11,343 nucleotides of DNA from JARLFX01 sp036404255. GTDB lineage: Bacteria; Acidobacteriota; Terriglobia; Terriglobales; Acidobacteriaceae. The notes under the pieces are model-generated. The model made no database searches. It had not been told where the DNA came from and worked only from the letters and a program-made list of their open reading frames with translations. A program made the translations under genes and the position numbers. The stretch is taken from the NCBI GenBank assembly GCA_036404255.1, contig DASWOP010000251.1, positions 1 to 11,343 on the forward strand. Direction: 5' to 3'. Below are positions 1 to 7,163 of the stretch, piece after piece; the first letter of the stretch is position 1; every line of letters starts with the position of its first letter.

Positions 1-1968
1 CGCACCCTGCTCTATGAGCAGATCGAACGTGACCGGCTGCGCTTGCAGCAGAAAGTAAACAGCTTGAGTGGGCAGCTAAACGACCTCATGCAGGTCGAGC
101 TGTCAGGGGCGGAGGAGACGTTTCGCATACTGCGCCGTCTCGTAAACCTCCGCCCCTCCAAGATTGCAGCCGCGCCCCTGTGCGGGGCGCGGCATCTGGA
201 CTGGCAGGTATGCGACTCGGAGCTTGAGGCGCATCGTGGTTATCTGCGGATGGATGACGATTATGTGCGGGTACTTACCTTAAAGGAGCTTCCCGGCGAA
301 ACGCGGCCACTGATCCTCAACGGCCTGCTCGACATCTCGGCGAACTTCCATGTCGTCACTGAATGGCATCCGGTCGATAACGCCAAAGCCCGCAAAGAAA
401 TTGCATCGCGTCGCCGCCATCACCATAACTCCAAGACCAGCTTCGTCTCCAACTTGCAGGATAGACAGAACACCGGCCCGCATGACGAGTTGGTGGATGA
501 TTCCAAGGCCGCCGCTGTCGCGGAGCTGGGCAACGCGCTCACGGCGATGGGCATGGAGGGCAAGAGTTTCGGGGAGTTCACACTATCAGCCGTTATCTAT
601 GATGAGGACCGAGTGAAGGTGGAACACACCGTTGCTGAGTTCCAGAAGCTATTCACTCAGCATGACGGCCTGCTCTATGAAGAACGTTACAACCTGCTCA
701 ATGCGTTCTTTGCCACGGTGCCGGGTAACAAGCAGTTCAACCTCCGCAAGCAGTGGGCGCTCAATTCCAACTACGCCGACCTGTCATTCCTGTTTACCGT
801 CGATAGCGGCTCCCGGTGGAACCCGCATCTGGAGCGGGAATATCTCGCCGTGCTTGAATCGACCCACGGTACGCCGTATTACCTCAATCTCCATAGCGGC
901 GATGTGGCGCACACGCTGCTGCTCGGCGCTACAGGTTCCGGCAAGTCCTTCACGCTGTCCACCACCCTTCAGTCCGCTCAGAAATACGATCCGCTAACCT
1001 TCATCTTTGACCTCGGCGGCAGCTACGAAACGCTGACACGGGCCTTCGGCGGAACCTACCTGAATGTCGGAATGAAAAATCCCGGCTTCACCATCAATCC
1101 ATTCTCGCTCGCAGCTACAGACGAGAATATGAATTTTCTCTATCTGTTTCTGCGGGTATTGATTGAAGCGGGCGAACGGTACGAGTTGACGCCCGACGAT
1201 GAGAAAGCACTGTTCGCGGCCATCGAACGCGCATACAAGCTGCCCAGCGAAATACGGACGCTCACGAACTTCGCATCTATATTAGGTCCGCTCGGAGAAC
1301 GTCTGCACCGCTGGACGCAAGCGGGACAGTTCGGCCATTTATTCGATAACGCTGCGGACACGCTTACCTTCTCCCGCTTTCAAACCTTCAACTTCGATGG
1401 CTGGTCGGACTATCCCGACATATTGGAGCCGTTGCTGTTTTACGTCCTGCAGCGTGCGTCTTCTGAAATCGAAAAACCCGCGAATACTGCGACCTTCAAG
1501 GTGTTTGTGATTGATGAGGCGTGGATCTTCCTTAAGAACAAGACGATTCGGGATTGGATCACTCGCGCGGAGAAAACCTGGCGCAAGAAAAACGCAGCCA
1601 TGATTCTCGCTACGCAGTCCGTGGTAGAGCTGGCCGCATCCGATATGCTGCACATCGTCAATGAGTCCTGCCCCACCAAAATCTTTCTCTCCAATCCCAA
1701 TATCGACCGTAAGCTGTACGCCGAAATCTTCCAGTTGAACGACACCCAGCTTGAGTTGCTGGAATCGCTTGTGCCCAAGCACGAGCTGCTGCTGATCCAG
1801 CCGCGTGGCACGAAAAAACTGGTACTCGAAGTCGATGCCCTCGGCTATTGGATGGCGACCAACAACGCCCGCGACAACATCCGCAAACAGGATTACTTCG
1901 CCCGCTTCGGGCCGGAACAGGGCTTGATCCGGCTCGCCCACGATTACCCCAACCCAGCTAATTCCTGA
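1..1968 (+). CDS. virB4: VirB4/TrbE family type IV secretion ATPase (5' end outside window)
   Basis: This is the large ATPase that powers pilus assembly and substrate transfer at the inner-membrane base of the type IV secretion channel. The frame is already open at base 1, so the N-terminus is missing; about 655 residues are visible, against roughly 800 in complete family members. The visible N-terminal half looks like the CagE/TrbE/VirB4 N-domain. The Walker A motif GATGSGKS is at bases 925-948 and the Walker B block VFVIDEAW at 1501-1524. The ATQS motif, near base 1610, is typical of VirB4/VirD4-type ATPases. The internal TTG at 43 could be read as a start but has no good ribosome binding site, and the open frame continues upstream of it. 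It leads the operon, followed 31 bp later by virB9. Family assignment is firm; the true start cannot be seen. Confidence 0.96.
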   Translation, partial: RTLLYEQIERDRLRLQQKVNSLSGQLNDLMQVELSGAEETFRILRRLVNLRPSKIAAAPLCGARHLDWQVCDSELEAHRGYLRMDDDYVRVLTLKELPGETRPLILNGLLDISANFHVVTEWHPVDNAKARKEIASRRRHHHNSKTSFVSNLQDRQNTGPHDELVDDSKAAAVAELGNALTAMGMEGKSFGEFTLSAVIYDEDRVKVEHTVAEFQKLFTQHDGLLYEERYNLLNAFFATVPGNKQFNLRKQWALNSNYADLSFLFTVDSGSRWNPHLEREYLAVLESTHGTPYYLNLHSGDVAHTLLLGATGSGKSFTLSTTLQSAQKYDPLTFIFDLGGSYETLTRAFGGTYLNVGMKNPGFTINPFSLAATDENMNFLYLFLRVLIEAGERYELTPDDEKALFAAIERAYKLPSEIRTLTNFASILGPLGERLHRWTQAGQFGHLFDNAADTLTFSRFQTFNFDGWSDYPDILEPLLFYVLQRASSEIEKPANTATFKVFVIDEAWIFLKNKTIRDWITRAEKTWRKKNAAMILATQSVVELAASDMLHIVNESCPTKIFLSNPNIDRKLYAEIFQLNDTQLELLESLVPKHELLLIQPRGTKKLVLEVDALGYWMATNNARDNIRKQDYFARFGPEQGLIRLAHDYPNPANS

Positions 1969-1999
1969 CCGGAATTGCCGGTTTTCAATAAGGAGAACT

Positions 2000-2752
2000 A
2001 TGCGCCCATCACCCATCATCCCATTGCTACTCGGCTTGGCCGCGACCGTGGCTCACGGCCAGCAGACCGCCCGCCTGGTCAAATATCACGCCAACGATAT
2101 CGTGAGTGTTCACGCAAAGATGCGTTACACCACATTGATTCAGTTACCGGCCACAGAAAAGATTCTGGAGGTCGCCACCGGGGATAAGGACTTCTGGATT
2201 ATCGACACGGTAGGCAACTACTGCTTTCTGCATCCCGCCAAGGAAGGCATTCACAGCAACCTGAATCTCATCACCGACAAGGGCACGGTGTACTCGTTCA
2301 CGCTCGATGATGTTGAATCCACCGAACCTGACCTGAAGGTCGTCATCGAGCCGTCCGACCCATCTTCGCTTGCCGCCGCAAATGGCGTTGGCAAGCTGGT
2401 GTCAGCCAGCGAGGTAGAGGTCGCACGTGAACAGGCTCAGATGGCCCAGACTCACGCCGCCGCTGCGGTTGAGCAGTTTCGTTCGGAGTACCCAACCCAG
2501 GCGTTGAAGTTCGATTACACCTTCCACGATGAGAAGCCCTTCGATGTCTCCGCCATCTACCACGATGACAAGTTCACTTACATCAAGTCGTCGGCTGCGG
2601 AAAAATTCTCCATCTATGAGCTGAAGGACGGTAAACCGGACCTCATCACCTTTCAGTTGAAGGATGGCACCTATGTCATCCCCACAGTGGTCGATAAGGG
2701 CTATCTCGAAATCGGCAAACACAAACTCGACTTTCAGCGGAAAGGTCAATAG
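2000..2752 (+). CDS. virB9: TrbG/VirB9 family conjugal transfer protein
   Basis: This is a periplasmic/outer-membrane component of the type IV secretion core complex, which pairs with VirB10. The 250-residue product begins with a signal peptide of about 20 residues (hydrophobic stretch PLLLGLAATVAHG, probable cleavage before QQ). The N-domain contains a typical VirB9 segment with DFWIIDT, then a conserved 'SNLNLITDKGTVYSF' strand pair near residues 90-105. After a charged linker (about residues 135-165) comes the C-terminal VirB9 domain: a 'LKFDYTF' strand, 'DDKFTYIKS', and 'YVIPTVVDKGYLEIG' near the end. The start ATG has AAGGAG at 1990-1995, 4 bases upstream. It sits directly between virB4 and virB10, the natural partner. 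No lipobox is present, and I saw no separate VirB7 lipoprotein. Confidence 0.94.
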   Translation: MRPSPIIPLLLGLAATVAHGQQTARLVKYHANDIVSVHAKMRYTTLIQLPATEKILEVATGDKDFWIIDTVGNYCFLHPAKEGIHSNLNLITDKGTVYSFTLDDVESTEPDLKVVIEPSDPSSLAAANGVGKLVSASEVEVAREQAQMAQTHAAAAVEQFRSEYPTQALKFDYTFHDEKPFDVSAIYHDDKFTYIKSSAAEKFSIYELKDGKPDLITFQLKDGTYVIPTVVDKGYLEIGKHKLDFQRKGQ

Positions 2753-2755
2753 GTG

Positions 2756-4012
2756 ATGCCGATGGCAGATGAGAAATCAACTCCTGCAACGGAGACACAA
2801 GGAATTTCGCCGAGCGCGCAGCCCCCGGATACGCGATTGAGCGACAAGCGCGTCCGGCCGGAAGGTGTGGTGCCCAAACAGGCGCAGGGCTATGTCGTAG
2901 CCGGGCTTGCCGTGCTCATCCTGATGGCGGTGATGTTCTCCAAAAACCACACCAAACCTGCACCGAAAGAGACGGCATCCTCCCCGCTGGCTGCATCGAC
3001 GGACATGAATCAGCGGAAGATTCAGGAGTTGGAGCAGGACTTGAGCGCCGATCAGCGTCAGAGCCAGCAAGCGCGGCAGGCACTGAACGGTAACAACACT
3101 GCCCCCGCCTTCAATGGTTCCGCCGCCAATGCCACCACCGTACAGGCCGGTGGTGGCACTGCTCCTGCTACGCAGTTGCCGCCAGCCACGGAGCCGCCCC
3201 GCGATCCGGTGGCGGATGCGGAAAAGGCGATAGCCTTCAAAGCCCGCTTTGCCTCTAACCTTGTCTCCGCCGATGGCGGCGCTTCGCACCCATCGGTAGA
3301 GTCAGTAGACTTATCCGAAAACTCCTCGGCTCGTTCTACGAAGTTGCCGCAGCAGGCTCCTGCTGCGCAGGTCGCTGCTGCAAACAAGCGTGCGCCGGAG
3401 GCCAGCGTCAACTCTGCTCACGGTCAGCCTTATGTGGTTTTCGAGGGCACGACCATCGACACTGTACTGGTCAACAGGCTCGACGGTGAATTCGCTGGGC
3501 CGCTGAAGGTCATGGTGACCAACCCCATTTACAGCCAGGACCGCCAGCACCTGTTAATTCCCGAAGGCACTTTCATTCTGGGTGATGTGCAGAGGGTCGC
3601 CGGTCTCGGCCAGAAGCGCCTTGCCGTGACTTTCCATCGACTCATCATGCCCGACGGTTACTCCGTCGATCTTGACCAGTTCCACGGTCTCGATCAGGCC
3701 GGGTCTACCGGACTCAAGGATAAGGTGAACAATCACTACGTCGAAATCTTCGGCGCTTCGATTGCTCTCGGAGTCATTGCTGGGGCTGCCGAAACTACTA
3801 ATCAGAATCAGGGCTACAACCAATCGGGCACGGAGGCTTACAAGTCCGGCATCGCTTCCAGCCTCTCGCAGCCGAGCGCCAACGTGCTTGACCGCTTCAT
3901 CAACATCCCGCCCACCATCACCATCCGCGAAGGCCATCGGATCAAGGTTTACATCACGCAGGATATGTTGCTGCCCGCGTATGAGAACCACACGATTCCG
4001 AGCAGCTTCTAA
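2756..4012 (+). CDS. virB10: TrbI/VirB10 family conjugal transfer protein
   Basis: This protein spans the envelope and links the inner-membrane ATPases to the outer-membrane pore of the type IV secretion system. Counting from the GTG at 2753, there is a short cytoplasmic tail and one transmembrane helix at about residues 47-63. A charged coiled-coil (about 86-112) and a Pro/Ala/Thr-rich periplasmic linker follow. The VirB10 beta-barrel domain runs from about 225 to the end. Family hallmarks are 'LLIPEGTFILG' (267-277), the region 'AGSTGLKDKVNNHY' (316-329) leading into the hydrophobic antenna helix, and the closing 'NIPPTITIREG' strand. Three starts are possible: GTG 2753 directly after the virB9 stop, ATG 2756 and ATG 2762. 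AAAGG at 2741-2745 and AGGTGA at 2751-2756 leave the choice open. Translation is probably coupled to virB9. Confidence 0.94.
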   Translation: MPMADEKSTPATETQGISPSAQPPDTRLSDKRVRPEGVVPKQAQGYVVAGLAVLILMAVMFSKNHTKPAPKETASSPLAASTDMNQRKIQELEQDLSADQRQSQQARQALNGNNTAPAFNGSAANATTVQAGGGTAPATQLPPATEPPRDPVADAEKAIAFKARFASNLVSADGGASHPSVESVDLSENSSARSTKLPQQAPAAQVAAANKRAPEASVNSAHGQPYVVFEGTTIDTVLVNRLDGEFAGPLKVMVTNPIYSQDRQHLLIPEGTFILGDVQRVAGLGQKRLAVTFHRLIMPDGYSVDLDQFHGLDQAGSTGLKDKVNNHYVEIFGASIALGVIAGAAETTNQNQGYNQSGTEAYKSGIASSLSQPSANVLDRFINIPPTITIREGHRIKVYITQDMLLPAYENHTIPSSF

Positions 4013-4044
4013 CCCATACCCATCTACTACAGGAGGTAACACCC

Positions 4045-4881
4045 ATGAAAGCAGGAAGAATTTTCGTTCTCAGTTTGCTTGCTACGCTCGCGCCCCTGGC
4101 GCACGCGCAGTTCGGCTCCGGCATCGTCTTCGACCCAACGCAATCTGCCCACGCCATCCAGCAGATCGAGCAAGGTTCGCAGATTTATACGACCGCGGTT
4201 GCGACTCGTAACCAGATTGTCACCATGTACAATCTGGCCTTCCAGATGTCCCAGTTGCCGCAGAATCTCGGCGCGCGGTATAGGGCAGACTGGTCGCAGT
4301 GGACCAGTTTGCAGTCGCCGCCCAATACCTACGGCAACACCGCAGCGTTGGTCAACGCGCTCAACTATGGTGCGCTCGTCCAGGCGCAGCAGGGTTACAG
4401 CAATGCCTTTGTTCAGGTGCAGAGCTATCCATCGGGGAGTTACTCATCTCTCGATTCGCGGACTCAGGCCACGGTTGCCAACCAGTATGCAACGTCGGAG
4501 CTGGCGCAGAGCACCACCACCAGTACGCTCGCCACACTGGGCACCATCCGCTCGAACTCCCAGTCCTTTGCTGCAAAGCTCTCCAACCTTGAGTCGGACA
4601 CCTTCTCTACCGATCCCAGCCAACAGACCCAGGGTGCCTTGCTCGGCAAGATCAACTCCGCCACCCTACTCCAGATTCACTCGCAGCAGGACACCAACCA
4701 GCTTCTCATGGCTTCGATCCAGCAGCAGCTTATTGCGCAGAAACAACAGATCGACGCGCAGAACCGCGCCATCAATAACGCGATTTACTTCCAGCAGAAC
4801 TTCCCGACCACCATGCAGAACGTCACCGGCGGCGTGAGCGATTCCATCCACTCTATCTCCCTCAGCACCACAGGACACTAG
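4045..4881 (+). CDS. trbJ: TrbJ/VirB5-like periplasmic conjugal transfer protein
   Basis: This is a 278-residue secreted protein whose position and build match the TrbJ/VirB5 class, the minor pilus-tip or periplasmic component of conjugation systems. A signal peptide is clear: basic start, hydrophobic core 'FVLSLLATLAPLAHA', probable cleavage after AHA (residue 21). The mature part begins with a 'VFDPTQSAHAIQQI' segment typical of TrbJ N-termini. It is largely helical and rich in Gln, Ser and Thr. A strong Gln-rich coiled-coil lies near residues 205-255. An excellent ribosome binding site AGGAGG (4031-4036) lies 8 bases before the ATG. It is followed 2 bp later by the VirB6-like gene, the usual J-L-F order of trb operons. 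Sequence in this class is poorly conserved, so the exact family label is less sure than for virB4/9/10. Confidence 0.82.
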   Translation: MKAGRIFVLSLLATLAPLAHAQFGSGIVFDPTQSAHAIQQIEQGSQIYTTAVATRNQIVTMYNLAFQMSQLPQNLGARYRADWSQWTSLQSPPNTYGNTAALVNALNYGALVQAQQGYSNAFVQVQSYPSGSYSSLDSRTQATVANQYATSELAQSTTTSTLATLGTIRSNSQSFAAKLSNLESDTFSTDPSQQTQGALLGKINSATLLQIHSQQDTNQLLMASIQQQLIAQKQQIDAQNRAINNAIYFQQNFPTTMQNVTGGVSDSIHSISLSTTGH

Positions 4882-4883
4882 AC

Positions 4884-5708
4884 ATGCAGCAGAATCCCTT
4901 TACCTTTATCGGCCAGGCCATTACCCAGTTGCTCTCATCGCACAGCGCCGCGCTTCAAGCCGTGGGCCTCGACATCTTCCGTGGCCTCGCCGTCATCCTC
5001 ATCGTCTGGTTCGGAATCAAGGCCGCCCTGTCCGCTGCGCAGGGACACGGCGGCGGTTTTCACTTCGCCAAGTTCGCCGACCTGATCCTGATGATTGCTT
5101 TTGGGCTGGGGATGCTGACGTACTACTCGACGCCAATCCCCGGAACAAGTTACAGCTTCAGCGATCTCATCACCAAAGAGGGTCTGAGCCTTTCCGCGCA
5201 GATCGAGTCGGACCAGACGCAGGAAATTGCCACCACCATTACCAATGCCGAACAGCAGCTCGGCGCGCCTCCCGGTAGCTTCAATATCCTTGAAGACCTC
5301 ACCTACCTATTGATCGCTGTGATTCTCGCAGCGATGGAAGCGGTCGCCTTCGCAGTGATTGCGTATGGCTACGTCGCCTCTGCCGTCTGCGTCCTGATAG
5401 GGCCGGTGTTTATTCCGTGGTTCATCGTACCCAAGATGGACTGGCTTTTCTGGGGTTGGCTGAAAGCCTTCATTGGCTTCAGCTTCTATCAGGTGGTCGC
5501 GTCGGCCTTTATCTACGTCTTCGCCAAAGTGCTCACCTCGATGTTCCAGGTCATCGGCACCATCAGCATCTCGAACGCTCTTACGATTCTGCCGGCCTTG
5601 TTCATCACGTTGTTTGTGTGCATCTATGGCCTGGTCAAAATCCCGGAGCTTACCAGTGCCATTCTCAGCGGACGTACCGGCACCTGGGTCAACCCAATGG
5701 GGAACTAG
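4884..5708 (+). CDS. virB6: TrbL/VirB6 family polytopic membrane protein of type IV secretion
   Basis: This is an inner-membrane channel component of the conjugation machine. The 274-residue protein has about six predicted transmembrane helices, near residues 31-49, 64-81, 139-161, 163-182, 191-216 and 231-251. A roughly 55-residue polar loop lies between helices 2 and 3, the usual location of the periplasmic loop in VirB6/TrbL proteins. The segment 'MLTYYSTPIPG' right after helix 2 and the tryptophan-rich 'MDWLFWGWLKAF' before helix 5 are typical of TrbL-like proteins. The ATG lies 2 bp after the upstream stop, with a modest CAGGA at 4871-4875, suggesting translational coupling. It is followed by the VirB8-like gene after 2 bp. 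The C-terminus is short compared with many TrbL proteins, which often have long tails. Confidence 0.9.
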   Translation: MQQNPFTFIGQAITQLLSSHSAALQAVGLDIFRGLAVILIVWFGIKAALSAAQGHGGGFHFAKFADLILMIAFGLGMLTYYSTPIPGTSYSFSDLITKEGLSLSAQIESDQTQEIATTITNAEQQLGAPPGSFNILEDLTYLLIAVILAAMEAVAFAVIAYGYVASAVCVLIGPVFIPWFIVPKMDWLFWGWLKAFIGFSFYQVVASAFIYVFAKVLTSMFQVIGTISISNALTILPALFITLFVCIYGLVKIPELTSAILSGRTGTWVNPMGN

Positions 5709-5710
5709 CT

Positions 5711-6394
5711 ATGCCAAAAACACAGAATGACTTTCCAATCACCGACGCCGGACACAAGTTTCTGGAGCTGTATGCGGAGCCGATTGTCACCAACACATAC
5801 CTGAAAATCGCCATCCTTGTGCTGTCGGTGGTTGTCCTCGCGTTGCTTCTGCTGCTCTACCGCGCCCAGACCGCTGCCTTGCGGCTGAAGCCGCTCGTCA
5901 TCTCCATCACCGACGCAGGACGCGGACAGGTAATGAACTATGCGGACTTCTCTCAGGTTCCGGTGGAGCGCGTCAGCAAATACTATCTGGCGCGCTGGGC
6001 TCAGCTTTACTACGGGCGCAATCATGCCACCCTGCAACGTGATTTTTCGGAATCACTGAACTTCTTTTCCAACGACTTGCAGGGAGCGACGCTGGCGCGG
6101 GTTACGAAAGCCAAGACCCTTGAGACTTTTTTGCTCGACCCCAGTGCGCCGAATGTAGACATCGAAATCAAGGCCGTGGTGCTGGACGATACGCGTCAGG
6201 CCCCATATCGCGCCCATATTGAGTTTGAAAAGGTCTTCTACTCGCTCGGCGATCAGCAGGAACAGAGCCGTGAACGCTGGACTGCGAACGTCATTTACAG
6301 CTTCCGCGATGAAGTTCCCAACGCCATGCTGCTCACTAATCCGCTTGGCCTCGTCATCAGCTACGTCCACGAAGACCAGGCATTCGGGAGCTGA
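5711..6394 (+). CDS. virB8: VirB8/TrbF family conjugal transfer protein
   Basis: This is a bitopic inner-membrane assembly factor of the type IV secretion system. The 227-residue product has a cytoplasmic N-tail of about 29 residues and one very hydrophobic helix at about 30-50. The rest is a periplasmic NTF2-like VirB8 domain. The ending 'NPLGLVISYVHED' is the typical closing motif of TrbF/VirB8 proteins. The ATG at 5711 follows the virB6 stop by 2 bp with GGGGA (5699-5703) in ribosome-binding position. The same frame stays open upstream to 5417 inside virB6, but that part is an out-of-frame shadow. This is the last gene of the secretion operon. No terminator hairpin is visible after it, and only 14 bp separate its stop from the stop of the convergent antitoxin gene. 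Confidence 0.93.
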   Translation: MPKTQNDFPITDAGHKFLELYAEPIVTNTYLKIAILVLSVVVLALLLLLYRAQTAALRLKPLVISITDAGRGQVMNYADFSQVPVERVSKYYLARWAQLYYGRNHATLQRDFSESLNFFSNDLQGATLARVTKAKTLETFLLDPSAPNVDIEIKAVVLDDTRQAPYRAHIEFEKVFYSLGDQQEQSRERWTANVIYSFRDEVPNAMLLTNPLGLVISYVHEDQAFGS

Positions 6395-6408
6395 CGGATA
6401 TGCGTTAC

Positions 6409-6717
6409 TTATTTCCCGCTCAAAATATCGACGCGCACTGCGCCTTCGGGGAATACCGCCTGAATTTCGAGGCTTCCCCCCATCGCCTCGACATAGCTCC
6501 GCAACGTGCTCAGGTACATATCGGTGCGTTTCTCGATCTTCGAGATGGCGCTCTGGTTGACCCCCAGCGTGTGTGCCAGATTGGTTTGCGTCATGTTACG
6601 TGCGGTGCGCAGTTGTTCAAGCGGGATTTCCGCCAGCAGCTTCTCTTTGCCAGCCTTGATGTCAGCCCGCTGCTTTGCGCTCAGCTTGCTCTTGAGTTCA
6701 CTGTATTTGGTGACCAT
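6409..6717 (-). CDS. higA: HigA-type antitoxin with XRE helix-turn-helix
   Basis: This is the DNA-binding antitoxin of the pair encoded here. It should neutralise the toxin encoded just upstream and repress their shared promoter. The 102-residue protein has a charged N-terminal helical part (about 1-30) and a Cro/C1-type helix-turn-helix at about 34-77. The motif 'TQTNLAHTLGVNQSAISKIE' is a textbook XRE signature. A short strand-rich tail ends in LSGK. I chose the ATG at 6717, since GGAGAG lies about 7 bases upstream of it on the minus strand; an in-frame start 24 bp further out is less well placed. The gene begins 39 bp after the toxin stop, giving the toxin-first order known for higBA modules. 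The HTH fold is certain; the HigA label rests on the partner. Confidence 0.92.
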   Translation of the reverse strand: MVTKYSELKSKLSAKQRADIKAGKEKLLAEIPLEQLRTARNMTQTNLAHTLGVNQSAISKIEKRTDMYLSTLRSYVEAMGGSLEIQAVFPEGAVRVDILSGK

Positions 6718-6756
6718 GATCCGTCTCTCCTTCCACTGCAATTTGCGGACCGTTTT

Positions 6757-7104
6757 TTACTCCGTTTGACGGGTCTCTTCGAGGTATGCCGCGAAGATCT
6801 TTTCGGCCTTCGTAACGTTTTTTTCATACCAGCGGTCATCGCCCGTTTTATTACCGCCGAGCAGCAGAACCGCGTTACGTTGGGGATCGAAGGCGTAAAG
6901 CACCCGGTATGGCTGACCAGCGTGCTGAATGCGAAGTTCACGCAACTTCTGCGAAGTCGTGATGCTGGAGCTATGCGGGAATTTCAACGTCACGCCGAAG
7001 TCTTCCAGCAACTCGATCACGATGGCTACGCTGGTCTGTTCTTCCTCGCTCAGACCTTCCCACCACCCCTTAAATTCGGCGGTAACAAGAACCTCAATCG
7101 CCAT
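6757..7104 (-). CDS. higB: HigB/RelE-superfamily toxin (phage Gp49-like)
   Basis: The 115-residue product resembles the Gp49-like/HigB branch of the RelE superfamily, ribosome-dependent mRNA interferases that stop growth when the antitoxin is lost. Conserved family features are the start 'MAIEVLVTAEF', 'WWEGLSEEEQ' (14-23), 'LRELRIQ' (54-60), 'YRVLYAFDP' (66-74), 'LLGGNKTG' (81-88) and 'RWYEKNV' (91-97). Basic and aromatic residues in the last three blocks are those expected for RNA cleavage. The start at 7104 fits the usual family N-terminus. In-frame GTG 7125 and ATG 7122 are alternatives and have a GGAA upstream. With the 7104 start there is no convincing ribosome binding site, consistent with a leaderless message from the promoter at 7111-7139. 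The gene is intact, so the module may be active. Confidence 0.92.
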   Translation of the reverse strand: MAIEVLVTAEFKGWWEGLSEEEQTSVAIVIELLEDFGVTLKFPHSSSITTSQKLRELRIQHAGQPYRVLYAFDPQRNAVLLLGGNKTGDDRWYEKNVTKAEKIFAAYLEETRQTE

Positions 7105-7110
7105 AGAAAG

Positions 7111-7139
7111 AGTATTCCACATCACGACTATTCCGTCAA
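7111..7139 (-). promoter_or_regulatory. Predicted sigma-70-like promoter of the toxin-antitoxin operon
   Basis: Read on the minus strand, TTGACG (7139-7134) matches 5 of 6 bases of the -35 consensus. AATACT (7116-7111) matches 4 of 6 of the -10 consensus, and the spacer is exactly 17 bp. A start about 7 bases past the -10 would fall at or next to the toxin ATG at 7104. A direct repeat TATTCC (+ strand, 7113-7118 and 7129-7134) covers the -10 and the spacer edge, and could be an operator for the HTH antitoxin. The promoter call comes from sequence match only; the operator role is inference. Confidence 0.55.
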
Positions 7140-7163
7140 AGGACTATACGAGGAGGTTACTGC

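Noticed and set aside
1969..1985. CCGG-aattg-CCGG followed by TTTT between virB4 and virB9
   Set aside because: The stem is only 4 bp, too weak for a terminator inside a tight operon.
1339..2019. A 226-codon minus-strand frame
   Set aside because: It lies antisense to the conserved C-terminal ATPase part of virB4, whose motifs explain the sequence.
4079..4837. A 252-codon + strand frame inside the TrbJ-like gene
   Set aside because: The product is almost only Arg, Ser, Pro and Thr, typical of a shifted frame, and the outer gene has a signal peptide and a strong ribosome binding site.
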